A stretch of DNA of 22,356 nt, from contig JADGJA010000341.1 of assembly GCA_027596035.1 (NCBI GenBank), forward strand, positions 1 through 22,356, in the 5' to 3' direction. Shown piece after piece: positions 1 to 8,541 of the stretch (its first letter is position 1; each line of letters starts with the position of its first letter). The notes beneath the pieces were generated by a model. That model saw nothing but the letters and a program-made list of their open reading frames with translations, did not search any database and was not told the origin of the DNA. This stretch comes from Thoreauomyces humboldtii (taxonomy: Eukaryota; Chytridiomycota; Chytridiomycetes; Spizellomycetales; Powellomycetaceae). Made by a program: the position numbers and the translations under genes.

Positions 1-120
1 AGCGTGGAGTTGGTGCTCAGCTGTGTCGACAACGCCGTGCAGTACGGCGAGGACCTCGAACCAAAGGAGCCAAAAGATGAAGAGTTTGACCAGGAGGAGG
101 AGGATGGCGAGGAGTTCTGA
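1..120 (+). CDS. C-terminal end of an unidentified protein with an acidic tail (partial)
   Basis: The reading frame is open from the first base of the window to a TGA at 118-120 and gives 39 residues of a truncated protein. The first half is ordinary (VELVLSCVDNAVQYG, helix-like). The last 20 or so residues are strongly acidic, rich in Glu and Asp, and end in EEF. Such tails occur on many nuclear, chaperone and translation proteins, so they do not identify the family, and I do not recognise it. No splice site is visible in the segment. The gene is convergent with the SUN-domain gene at 427-2561. Its 3' side carries a TGTACATA motif at 161-168 and an AATAAA at 291-296. Confidence 0.6.
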   Translation, partial: SVELVLSCVDNAVQYGEDLEPKEPKDEEFDQEEEDGEEF

Positions 121-426
121 TCCTGCTCATTTAGCTTTATGGTTCTCGCTTAGATAACTTTGTACATAACAACCTTGAGGTGTGATTGTTGCGCCGCTCG
201 TCGCTCAATTCACTTCTCGTACTGTCTTGCATCATTGATTTACACACGCGAGTTTGGTGCTAGGTCGACAGCGCTTTGAACTCCGAGGGAAATAAAGTTC
301 TTATACTGCAAAGCATCTACATAAGGTCAAAGACCTGTTACGTGGGCAGACTGCCACGAGATACCCTTGGCCACTGGCGCAATGTGAAAGGACGAAGACA
401 AAAAAAAAGTTCGCTAAAAGCCACCA
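121..426. other. Convergent 3' intergenic region
   Basis: These 306 bases lie between the stop of the partial + strand gene and the stop of the - strand SUN gene, so they should hold both 3'UTRs. I see a TGTACATA (UGUANAUA-type Pumilio site) at 161-168 and an AATAAA at 291-296 on the + strand. An A run at 400-408 gives a T-rich stretch downstream of the SUN stop on the - strand. No credible gene is present. Confidence 0.5.
291..296 (+). terminator. Possible polyadenylation signal AATAAA
   Basis: A perfect AATAAA lies about 170 bases after the TGA at 118-120. Fungal poly(A) signals are loose, so this is only a candidate for the end of the partial + strand gene. Confidence 0.3.
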
Positions 427-2561
427 TTACCGAGCAGGGAGAGGCTCTCCATGGACCTGAACCCTGTAGATACAAGTCCATGTGGGATGGCCCCAGTTGT
501 CCAACACGCGGAACACCACCGTAGGTACCCCGCGATGGTGGATGTCGGCCATCTCCTGCACGAGCTCCTGCGCTTCTTGCGAGACGCGGTAGGTCCGCAA
601 TGGATCGACGGGATCGTAGATTCCCGAAAGAAGGAGGACGGCAGCCGCTGGCTGACGTCGGTCGACGTGCATAGGCGGGATGTCGATCGGAAACCGGTCG
701 GCATCGTACACGCCCCAGACTTCAAAGTCGCGCGGAGCCGACCGACCCTCAGTCTGACCAGTCCATATGGCTTTCGCAGGGTGTTCGAGGGTGATTGCGG
801 TGGGGATGATTGGCTGCACCAGAGATATGCCTAATTGTCCGAAGGTACCTAACAAACGATACGCATTATGCGTAAGTTGACCGAACATGTCCCCTAACAA
901 TGAGAACGACACACCTTTCATTGGCCAGCAGCTCCCGGGGTTGGTGTCTGTTTGGATGGCTACGGTGGGCCGCTTGCCGCGCGCTTTGCGGAACCCGAGG
1001 CGGTCAAGGATAGGCTGTCCATAGCTGATCTCGTACGTTTCGGATGTCAGCTTGTGCACGATCCGGCCGCCAGCGCTTTCCAGAGCAAAGTCTGGTAGCT
1101 CGTGCGCATTATCCTCAGAACTGATAGCCTGCAGCTTGTCGTGCAGCTGTCCCTTCAGAACTTCAAGGTCGGCGAGCTGATCTCGGACGATGCGCAGCTC
1201 TCTGCTGCGCTTCTCGTCCTCCGCTGAGTAGTCCTGCAGTGCTTTATTGTGGCGTTCCTGCGCTTCCGTAATCGCGCGGGCATTTTCCGCGTGCGTGGCA
1301 TGCGTTTCGTCCTGCACGTTCGTCACCTGAGTCCTCAGACTCTCCAATTCGGTCGAGTGCCCGTCCAGAGTCCTTTTCAAAGTTTGCAAATCTTCTTTCC
1401 ACGCGTCATCTTCATACGAAAGGCGGCCCTCAAGTTTCGACAACGACGACTGTGAAAGGTAGTCGAAGTCCGCAAGTCGCTCTTCCATATCCTGATACAG
1501 AGCGATCATTTTGTCTCGAAGCTCCTGAGCGTCTCCATCCAAGGTGACCTGCTGAAAGGACCCCTCGCTTTGCTGAACCTGCGTTAAGCGGATGTCAAGT
1601 GCATTGTAGCGCTCCTCCAGGGAGGTAACGGCCGACCGTTGCTCGTCAAAACTGTCCCTGATCTGCTCGACCTGGTCGTCCAGGCGCTCCAGGTTGGTAT
1701 GGCCTTTCCCGATTCTCTCCTGCAGGCCAACCACCTTTCCATCGAGACTGGCCAGGGAAGCGCCGTGCTTTCCCTGTTCCTGCTCCAACCGCGCGAATTG
1801 CGCTTCGATCTTGTCGCTGTAGGCTTCCCAAGCGTTGTATCCTCCCATCAGCCGCTCAAACTGCGCGTCCGACATGGGTTTGTCGGCGGAGATGCGTTCC
1901 AAAAGTTTGGCCTTGTTCTCGTCCGCTCGCGCGCCCTGGCGAAGGAGCTCCCCCATGCTGAGCCTTGAGAGCTCGCCTTCGCTCAACCCGGTGAACGTCC
2001 GAAAGGCGCTGCTCATGGCTGCAGCAGGAGCTTTCTGGTACACAGAAACGGCGAAGGCGGCCAATGTGAAGAACAGCAGAGCAGATCGAAGGAGCGATGA
2101 ATGGTCTTTCAAGGCGCGAAACGGCAACGTGACAACGTTGATCATCATGGAAAGTAGGGCTACAAGTTTGTCAAAAAGCGTCGTGACAACGTGATCAGGC
2201 TCCCCTTGGCCTTTGAACGAACGAATCTTTGAGTCCAACGTCAGCAACCGCCCTGAACGAAATATATAAGCTCACCGACGGTCCCTGGCTCCGCTTTGAC
2301 TTGAAAAATGTCCTCTGTTCGCAACAAAGTAGGCGAGCCTGGAGTACATCGGAACGCGGTGTTTGTACTTGAAGCATCGCTGTCGCTGCCATCGGAGAGG
2401 GCAGGAGTGGGTATGGAATCAGCTGGAGCAACGCTGCCAGCACGGCTTCCGGCACGGGATCCTCCGAGGCTGGGTTTGCGAGAAGGAGTTCGGCCAAGAC
2501 CGCTATTGGCGTAGTCGACGTTGGTCGTTCTCGGCCGGAGTGCCCTAGAAGGGGTGTTCAT
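427..2561 (-). CDS. sad1: SUN-domain nuclear-envelope / spindle-pole protein (Sad1-like)
   Basis: Inner-nuclear-membrane protein expected to trimerise in the perinuclear space and bind KASH peptides, forming the LINC bridge. Proposed exons are 2561-2276, 2210-915 and 848-427, giving 667 residues. Intron 1 (65 nt) has donor GTGAGC, branch CTGAC and acceptor CAAAG. Intron 2 (66 nt) has donor GTGTGT and acceptor TTAG. The N-terminus is basic and Ser/Pro-rich. Hydrophobic segments lie at about 107-126 and 135-153, followed by a long coiled coil (about 160-450). The SUN domain (about 468-660) has DFALESAGGRIV, a CW-x-x-KG core, PTAITLEH and a VWGVYD segment. Removing intron 2 joins CWPMKG directly to TFGQLGI, the expected SUN core spacing. 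The ATG at 2561 follows a (CAA)7 leader. The gene is divergent from the COA4-like gene. Family is sure; the exact orthologue name is inferred. Confidence 0.9.
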
Positions 2562-2575
2562 CGTCCAGGTATTAC

Positions 2576-2596
2576 TTGTTGTTGTTGTTGTTGTTG
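2576..2596 (+). repeat. (TTG)7 microsatellite, (CAA)7 on the SUN sense strand
   Basis: Seven perfect TTG units lie between the divergent SUN and COA4-like genes. Read on the - strand this is (CAA)7, ending 14 bases before the SUN ATG. It therefore probably lies in that 5'UTR as an unstructured leader. Confidence 0.9.
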
Positions 2597-2813
2597 CTGG
2601 TATTTTTGTGAGTTGCGTGGATGGAATTGCCCTTGTGCAGTTGTGTCCAAGACAACGGCGACAAACCCGCCACGCTCAGTTTCCCCCGTCCCACGAACTC
2701 GTTGGGATCCTGTTTCCTATTTCCACATGAACGGACGATGGCTTCACACAGACCGGCTTCCGCCGCTCCCATCCCACCCGACGCCTTCAACTTCGCAAAC
2801 AGTAGGGGATGAT

Positions 2814-2987
2814 ATGGAGGAGGAAGACCCTCACATCACTCGGATAAAACGATCCGGCTGCTTCCCACAACACGAAGCGCTGCAGGACTGCCACTTTGAG
2901 AAGAAGGACTGGTGCGCCTGCAAGGGAGAGATGACCGCATTCCGCAAATTCTACGAGCAACAGGAGCGGAAGGAATCCACCTCCTAG
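2814..2987 (+). CDS. coa4: Twin-CX9C (CHCH) protein, COA4-like cytochrome oxidase assembly factor
   Basis: COA4/Cmc3-family proteins are small intermembrane-space proteins imported and oxidised by Mia40 and needed for cytochrome c oxidase assembly. The frame gives 57 residues from ATG 2814. The diagnostic run is RIKRSGCFPQHEALQDCHFE followed by KKDW and CKGEMTAFRK. Cys16 and Cys26 form the first CX9C pair. Cys36 should pair with position 46, but that codon (2949-2951) is TTC, Phe, and there is an extra Cys34. The fourth structural cysteine is thus missing. I chose the ATG next to the acidic MEEED because it gives the usual short N-terminus. An in-frame ATG at 2730 would add 28 low-complexity residues. 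No intron is evident. Family call is good; function of the altered motif is unknown. Confidence 0.75.
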   Translation: MEEEDPHITRIKRSGCFPQHEALQDCHFEKKDWCACKGEMTAFRKFYEQQERKESTS

Positions 2988-3123
2988 TGGAATTGGACGC
3001 TTCCAACAAAGACTAATATTCAAGATATATACCACAGGCTGGCGCCACCCTCGGAGACCGGCTGCAGCAGGAGGAAGCGGGCGAGTCAGTACAATGTATT
3101 GTGAAACAGCAAAGAAGATGCAA

Positions 3124-3131
3124 TGTATATA
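3124..3131 (+). promoter_or_regulatory. TGTATATA, candidate Pumilio/Puf3-type site downstream of the COA4-like gene
   Basis: The octamer matches UGUANAUA and lies 137 bases after the COA4-like stop. In budding yeast, Puf3 binds such sites in mRNAs for mitochondrial proteins. Whether the transcript extends this far is not visible. The reverse strand would read TATATACA within the 3' side of the convergent NPC2 gene. Confidence 0.3.
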
Positions 3132-3246
3132 GCACCATACAAGCAGGCTCAAGGAAGACGACAAGACCGGGGTTTTTTATTTCGAAGGTCATGCGAAATA
3201 CAAATGTAGGAGCAAAACAACGGGCCAAACACAAACTCTTTTGGAT

Positions 3247-3823
3247 TCAGGTCGAAGCGGCACTGACAGCAACCGAACCTTCGAAGCAAGTCAAACTGAA
3301 ATGGGGGTAAAGCTACGCATGAGTCTGAACGTCGTGAACGGGAGGGAGATACAGCAAATATACATTACCCCGACCCATCTCCGTTCGTCGCGAGGATACG
3401 CAAGTGATATGTTGCTGCCGGAACGACGGACGGAACCGTTTCGGAGAGAGAAAAGTCGAAATTGCCCGCTTCCACGGGGCACGTGCCGCCTCTAGCGACT
3501 TCTGCGGCGCATAGGTCGATGTCACCAGCCTCCAGGGACAGCAGAGATGCTACATCGACGGTGACGGTCGCGTGTGCTCCTTGAGTGATGGGAACTGCCG
3601 TCGTGCCCGTGATGTGGATCGTAGCGTTCTGGCCCGCGACGAGAGTGCTGGGGGAGATGGAGGCTTCAGTCAATCTGACATTGCCGGCTGCGACGTCTGA
3701 GCATAGACTGAATGTTCCGGGAGGGATGCTCGTCGAGGAGGGAGCTGAAGAGGCTTGCGGGGCGGGGGCTGCCAAAACCCAGGGAAGAAGTAGCCCAGAG
3801 ATCGCTGCGTTGAGAAGAAGCAT
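3247..3823 (-). CDS. npc2: ML-domain (NPC2-like) secreted lipid-transfer protein
   Basis: ML/NPC2 proteins bind sterols or phosphatidylglycerol/phosphatidylinositol in a beta-sandwich pocket, usually in the vacuole or secretory pathway. Two exons, 3823-3369 and 3295-3247, give 167 residues, near the family norm. A signal peptide covers about residues 1-19 (MLLLNAAISGLLLPWVLA). Then come the FSLC start of the ML fold, an N-glycosylation site in GQNATIHI, the DLC...TC cysteine pair and the ATYHLRI strand. Without splicing the frame stops at NGDGSG. With a 73-nt intron (GTAATG...TTTCAG) the end becomes LTCFEGSVAVSAAST, which supplies the expected final cysteine. That agreement is the main support for the intron. 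The gene converges on the COA4-like gene. A TATA-like element lies 55 nt upstream of the ATG. Confidence 0.85.
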
Positions 3824-4398
3824 CGTAACGACTAGCTGTTATGCCTGAGCCCGACAAGTCTTGAGACCTTCGTCCATCTTATAAGTCGTAGTCGGAACCG
3901 CAGGCAGGGCTGCAACACTGGCAGTGCCCTGCAGTGCCCGGCGAAACAGCCAAGCGAGTTTGACAGCCTAATCCCTTCCTGCCCGAACGTCCCGACTCCC
4001 GAGACAGTCCAGAGGGTCAGCGTTGTTACTGTGAGTCCCAGATCATCACCCAGGATATCTAGAGATCCCAGATGAACACAGGATCTGTATCATAATACGC
4101 TTGCAGGTTTCCGACACCTCAACCGCGAGTTTATTCGACAGACCCGCCCCCGGCTCATTACTAATGCATGGCCCCAGTGGCATCGTAACACTTATCGTCA
4201 CATCTAGGATACCAAAATTATACTTTCTGATGCCGATTTCAGGTGGACACACTCTGCTTGCTGTCACCCGGCATAAACGCAAGTAGTCATTATCGTTTCC
4301 ATTTTCCAAGACTTTCGAATCGCTACGGGAGCGTCCGCACTAGTCTCGCTGCTCTTGAGCCCATCCTAACTACCCGCATTCGTCTTTTGTTCATCGCG
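3824..4398. other. Intergenic region between the NPC2-like gene and the GPCR
   Basis: These 575 bases hold the NPC2-like promoter side and the GPCR 3'UTR side. Apart from the CTTATAAG box, nothing specific is seen. An 87-codon open frame on the - strand (4046-4309) starts with TTG, lacks any family motif and is not called. Confidence 0.5.
3878..3885 (-). promoter_or_regulatory. TATA-like element CTTATAAG
   Basis: The self-complementary CTTATAAG lies 55 bases upstream of the NPC2-like start codon, a plausible TATA position for a secreted-protein gene. It is a sequence match only. Confidence 0.35.
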
Positions 4399-5916
4399 TC
4401 ACTCATCGTCAGCTAGCATCCCAGCGTTCGATACGGCGCCGCTCGTGGATGAAGCATTCTTGGTCTTGGAAGGGTGCGACGAGGTTGACTGACCAGAGGT
4501 CTTCTTCGCGTCGTGAAGCTGTCCAACCCATGTCAAGATCTCAATCAAGTGTGAATCTTGCCTCAAAGAGCAGCTCACCATGAATCGTCGATACGCGAGC
4601 GCGTTCGCAATGCCCCCGGAGTTCGTGAGCGTCACCACAATGACGTCGAGCACCGCGTAATCTTTGCCGGCTACGAGAAGAAGCGCGTAGAGCAGGTACG
4701 GTAGCCATTGTGCTAGGTAGATCAAGACGAAAATCGGGAGATCTCGAACTAGCTCTCCCAGTTTCTTGTCTGTCTAGAAACCGCGAAGGTTGGAAAGATG
4801 GTAACAAAATGCGCCCCCCCCCCCCTCGAAGGTGAAAACGTTACCTGTTGCTGTGCCGTCAGCGGTTGCGGGTGGAACACTCCAACAGATCTATGCTTAT
4901 CCATCCCCCGTTTCTCTGACACTTCGAAACTTTGCGCAGTCTTCGGTAGCGGATCGGCGCTCTCCATCGCGTCCGCGAGGACGGCGCCTGTGCTCGCCTG
5001 CTGTTTCAGTGGCGCCTTCTTGCGCTGCATGATGGAGCTGAGCATGCGACGATGCGACCAGAGATGGAAGGTCAGATGGCCGTAGAAGAAACCTGACAGG
5101 CACATGGCCGTCAACACGACGGCACCGTTAAAGATGAAGAGCCGGTTCGGCAGGCCGCACCACATCTACACCGAGCTGTCAGCGCATGGTCCCTGGAACT
5201 CGCGTGAGTCCAGCTCTCACAGGTTCTTGCCCGTAGTCGTCCGTGATGAAAGGTATCATGCCCCAAATGAACGGTGCGCCCCAGCAGAAGATGTGTAACC
5301 AGCGATCGGTCTTCGCTATGATCCTTTGTCGAACGATTGCCGACCACAAGTAGAAAGCGATCGTCGACACCCAGAATGCTGGCAGGTTCTGCAGTATGCT
5401 TAGTCGAGCCTCGCTCCTAACGATAAGCGTCTCACAGAAGTGCCTACCATAGCGTACACCGTTCCGAATCCCAAGGCTCTACAAGCGGGTCCTGGACAGC
5501 ACACGAAGTCGTCAGCACACTGCACACCCGATTCTTGTGAAAGCTACGCGGACTCACCTGTCGTGACATATCCCCTTGCCAAAGACAATGCATGATCGGT
5601 CCCATGATTCAAACCGAACAAACAATCCGTGATCGAGATCCACATCGGAAACTTCTGTGTCGTGTTGAGGCCCGGAACGCCCTTACGGCGCCATCGCGAG
5701 ACAGTCTGATAGATGATGTAGAACGACCCGCTAACCGAGGTCGTGATGACGCAGAGTGCGATGACATGAATGGCAGTCCTAGAAAAGAAAAAGTAGCGTC
5801 TGTATGAGCGCATGGACTTCCATACCGGTAAGCAAGAAAAACGACAGCCTGAACCTTTCTCACCATAGGTGCTCGGGAGCTCCGCTATACAGCTCATTTG
5901 CGTGTGTGTCCTTCAT
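4399..5916 (-). CDS. Seven-transmembrane receptor of the slime-mould cAMP-receptor-like (Dicty_CAR) type
   Basis: A plasma-membrane GPCR; ligand unknown. Seven exons are proposed: 5916-5864, 5778-5558, 5491-5448, 5388-5221, 5165-4845, 4773-4579 and 4518-4399, giving 373 residues. Introns are 85, 66, 59, 55, 71 and 60 nt with clear GT/AG ends and branch points such as GCTGAC and GACTAAG. A 17-residue extracellular N-terminus precedes TM1 (TAIHVIALCVITTSVSG). TM2 holds the characteristic ISITDCLFGLNHGTDHALSL. TM4 is FCWGAPFIWGMIPF. One cysteine in GPAC and one in MWCG could form the usual extracellular disulfide. A long charged loop 3, TM6 (FVLIYLAQWLPYLLYALL), TM7 (SGGIANALAY) and a Ser-rich tail follow. 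The first ATG in phase with TM1 is at 5916. Family is confident; single-base splice choices less so, and the last intron is in-frame and stop-free. Confidence 0.82.
4814..4825 (+). repeat. C12 homopolymer inside GPCR intron 5
   Basis: Twelve consecutive C residues lie about 20 nt downstream of the donor GTAACG (G12 on the sense strand). The run is intronic, so length errors there would not change the protein. Confidence 0.9.
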
Positions 5917-6383
5917 CTATCGTCAAATCCGAAGTTCGCCTGAGAGTAACTTTCCATAGTGTGCGGTGGGGGAAAGCATGCTGGCTTTAAGAGCCTCCGT
6001 TCGGCGGCCACCTACCAGCTGTTCCATGGCGTTGGAAGTTTTTCCGCGAGCAATAACCAATCGATGTTCTCGTATTGCCAGTGGCTATTCATTTGGAACC
6101 AGGTAACGAACGTTCCTTCGCCCGGAATAGAATCGGTCGCTGTCCAGCCGGGTGAGATTACGACCAGTGCGGTCATCGAAATCTGAGACCCATGGGGTCA
6201 AGCGCATTTATCAAAACTTTGCCATCGGTGCTAGTTACAATTGTGCCTATCAGGTGCGGCAGAGGGGGCGGGGATCTGACCCCGTCGCTCGTCGGAAGCG
6301 ATCTGTCGAGGTGGGGCCAGGTGCGGACTGGGCTCCCACTCGCCGTAGTGAATACGCCTCCCCTCCCCGGCTCCTCATCCCCC

Positions 6384-6418
<35 letters not shown>

Positions 6419-6751
6419 CTATCACGCTTGCTGGGGTCGGCATTATAATTTAGCCTGTGATGTATGGTATAGTGCGTGTGATTTCTGGTACCCATCCATG
6501 GCAACCGCCGTGGACGTCATTTTTCTGACTGGACCCACGAACAAAAGAGAAATCTATTAGGGTGCGAAAGAAGAGGTAAAAAGTGGACCGATATAGTCGG
6601 TGCGTTGCGCGCTGCCCAAAGAGAAGAGGGAGAGATAGGGCAGCTATGAGGTGCAAAAAAGAAAAGGGGCGGAAAAGGGTATGTGGGGAAACGAGGCAAG
6701 GGGGATGAGAGACACTTGATGCGATGCTCGAGGTTGTGTGCGTCTTTGCGT
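5917..6751. other. Intergenic region upstream of the GPCR
   Basis: These 835 bases hold the presumed GPCR promoter and the 3'UTR of the next - strand gene. They include a (TC)14 tract at 6387-6415 and A/G-rich sequence around 6620-6690. Several open frames overlap here, but none has a family motif and most begin with non-ATG codons. No gene is called. Confidence 0.5.
6387..6415 (+). repeat. (TC)14 dinucleotide repeat
   Basis: A near-perfect TC run, preceded by a C-rich stretch, lies in the upstream region of the GPCR. On the GPCR sense strand it is a GA tract about 470-500 bases before the start codon. Confidence 0.9.
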
Positions 6752-8541
6752 TCAGCATCCGGAGAGCATCGAATCTTTGTCATCGTCGTGCCGGGCCATG
6801 ACTCGCGGGTATGCCTTTGCTGGCGCTGCCGTCCTTGCGGCGTAGGACGACCGGTTAGGGGTCACTCGACGGGAACCGTAGTCGACGACTGCCGGTGGTT
6901 GTTGCGGCGGATCCGAAAGTAGCATATACGGGTCATCCAAGTAGACTGCGGTGGGCGAGTCAACCAATGGCTTCATGATCACACTGGGACGGCGGGCAAT
7001 AATTCGCTGAGTGTTTTTGACTTCCTCGTCGGTGGTAGGAGTGACCTGCGGCCGGAGCTTTTTCGGTGTAACGACTTCGGGAACGGAAGCCGATTCTGTG
7101 GATGCTGCTGGCCGTGAACCCGAACCTACACGCGATGCTGGCTTTTTCGAGGCCTTGATGGGAGCAATTGGTTGCGGCGAAGTCAACGGTTCCGGTATAG
7201 GAGACCGACAGGACGGTGCTCCGACATCTTTCGCCAGAAATGAGGAAGAAGAGCACGTAGATGAGGCTTTCCGCAAAGCACCTGCTGCGCGGGTCAGCGA
7301 TCCTTGGCTTTGTTTTCTGGCCAGGACTTTTCGCGCTTGCGTTTCGATGTCTACATATGCTGGCGTAAGTCGGCGAACTCCTCACAGGCTACAAAAGCGG
7401 AAAGCTTACCTATAACATGTGAGACTTGGTCTATCGGAATGACTTGAAGAGCCGGAAGCGCCTCTGGTCGATAATCGATAGCCTGTTGACCATCTTCCAC
7501 CATTTGCTGAATCATGGCACAAACGCGAGAGAACCCGACTTCAACATCGTCGTCTTCCTTGATGAGGTCTGTGGGATTATCTTCGACAGGTACCGGTGGC
7601 GATGAAGAAAGAACTGGCGCTGGGACAACGGGGACGCGGGTCTGGGATTTTGCAAGTGCACGATATCTGCAAACGTTGATTATCAGTGCCCTATTCCGGT
7701 GATACACGAGGTTTTTCCCAATCCCTACCGCTCGAGCTCTTGACGCATCGACTCCATTTCCTGTGACTGCTGACGTATCGTGTTTTCTAATGAGGTATTT
7801 ACTGCAAGAAGGGAAGTCGTGGAAATCTCCAAGTCCATGATCTAGGAAAGAAACCATGAGCGCAAGGACCATGATGTGCAGGATACAACAGATCAAACGC
7901 ACCTTGCGCAAAGCTTTGTCATTTGCCTGGATTTCCATAGCGATCGGATCAATCGACCTTTGCTGACAAGATTTGCAGGATCCCTGGCGCTCTGCCGCAG
8001 GAGCCGCAGGAGCCGCAACAGGTCCGACCTTTGCCTCAGTTTTGCTCAAAGGGACCTTGACTTTGATAGTTCCCGTCGTCTTTGCCATCATTGGTTGAGG
8101 CTTTTTGACGACGACGCGGGGAGGGGCAACCGGTGGCGCGGTCACGGCGCGCTGCAACCTGGTTCCAGATCCGCTCGAGCTTCTGCTTCCGTCCGAGCGA
8201 CTGTCACTGGCATCAGAAGAGCCGGAAGAGTATGATGGGTTACTCGAAGCTGATCTGTATGTACCGGACCCGATCCGCGTCGGCACGGCTCGAATTTTCG
8301 GTTTTTGCACCGACGATAGCGGCGTGACGACTGCTGTAGGTCGAGACGATGGGTTTGAGGGGTGGCCCACGTTTAGAGAAGCTCGGTTCACAATAGAGCG
8401 GGCGGTAGCTTTTGCGTCCAAAGCTTGTTTGACAGGGGTGGTGGGAGCGGCTGTACCAGTGCGCCGAGGGGCACCGGAGCTTGCACGCTGAGGAGCGGAT
8501 GGACTGACGGAGTTACTGGATTCGGTTCTTTTGAGAAGCAT
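6752..8541 (-). CDS. Low-complexity Ser/Pro-rich protein with a short coiled-coil core
   Basis: Four exons, 8541-7903, 7841-7729, 7666-7410 and 7350-6752, give 535 residues. Introns of 61, 62 and 59 nt have donors GTGCGT, GTAGGG and GTAAGC, and splicing keeps the frame throughout. The N-terminal 190 residues are Ser/Thr/Pro/Arg-rich and likely disordered. A CKSC pair is followed by ALRK joined to IMDLEISTTSLLAVNTSLEN and then IRQQSQEMESMRQELERYRALAK, a charged heptad-like helix. This block reads like a core shared by uncharacterised fungal proteins, but I cannot name the family. The central part contains an acidic patch (EDDDVEVG). The C-terminal third is again low-complexity. There is no signal peptide or membrane segment. 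Role unknown; a cytoskeletal or scaffold protein would fit but is only a guess. Confidence 0.75.

Noticed and set aside
2241..2275. A 23-nt intron in the SUN gene (GTGAGC to TTCAG) that would also keep frame.
   Set aside because: It is too short for fungal splicing. The 65-nt alternative ending at CAAAG (2211) keeps the same frame and includes a CTGAC branch point.
3313..3368. A shorter NPC2 end using the acceptor TTCAG at about 3325 or CGTAG at about 3313.
   Set aside because: Both keep frame but lose the final ML-domain cysteine. The acceptor at 3296 restores LTCFEG and fits the family.
4046..4309. An 87-codon open frame on the - strand between the NPC2-like gene and the GPCR.
   Set aside because: It starts with TTG, has no family motif and no splice link to either neighbour.
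6003..6176. A possible upstream exon of the GPCR (ATG at 6176, donor near 6015).
   Set aside because: Joining it to TM1 needs phases that do not fit. The ATG at 5916 gives a short in-phase N-terminus with a single 85-nt intron.
6192..6783. Several overlapping open frames around the TC repeat.
   Set aside because: They run through simple sequence, begin mostly at non-ATG codons and show no recognisable domain.
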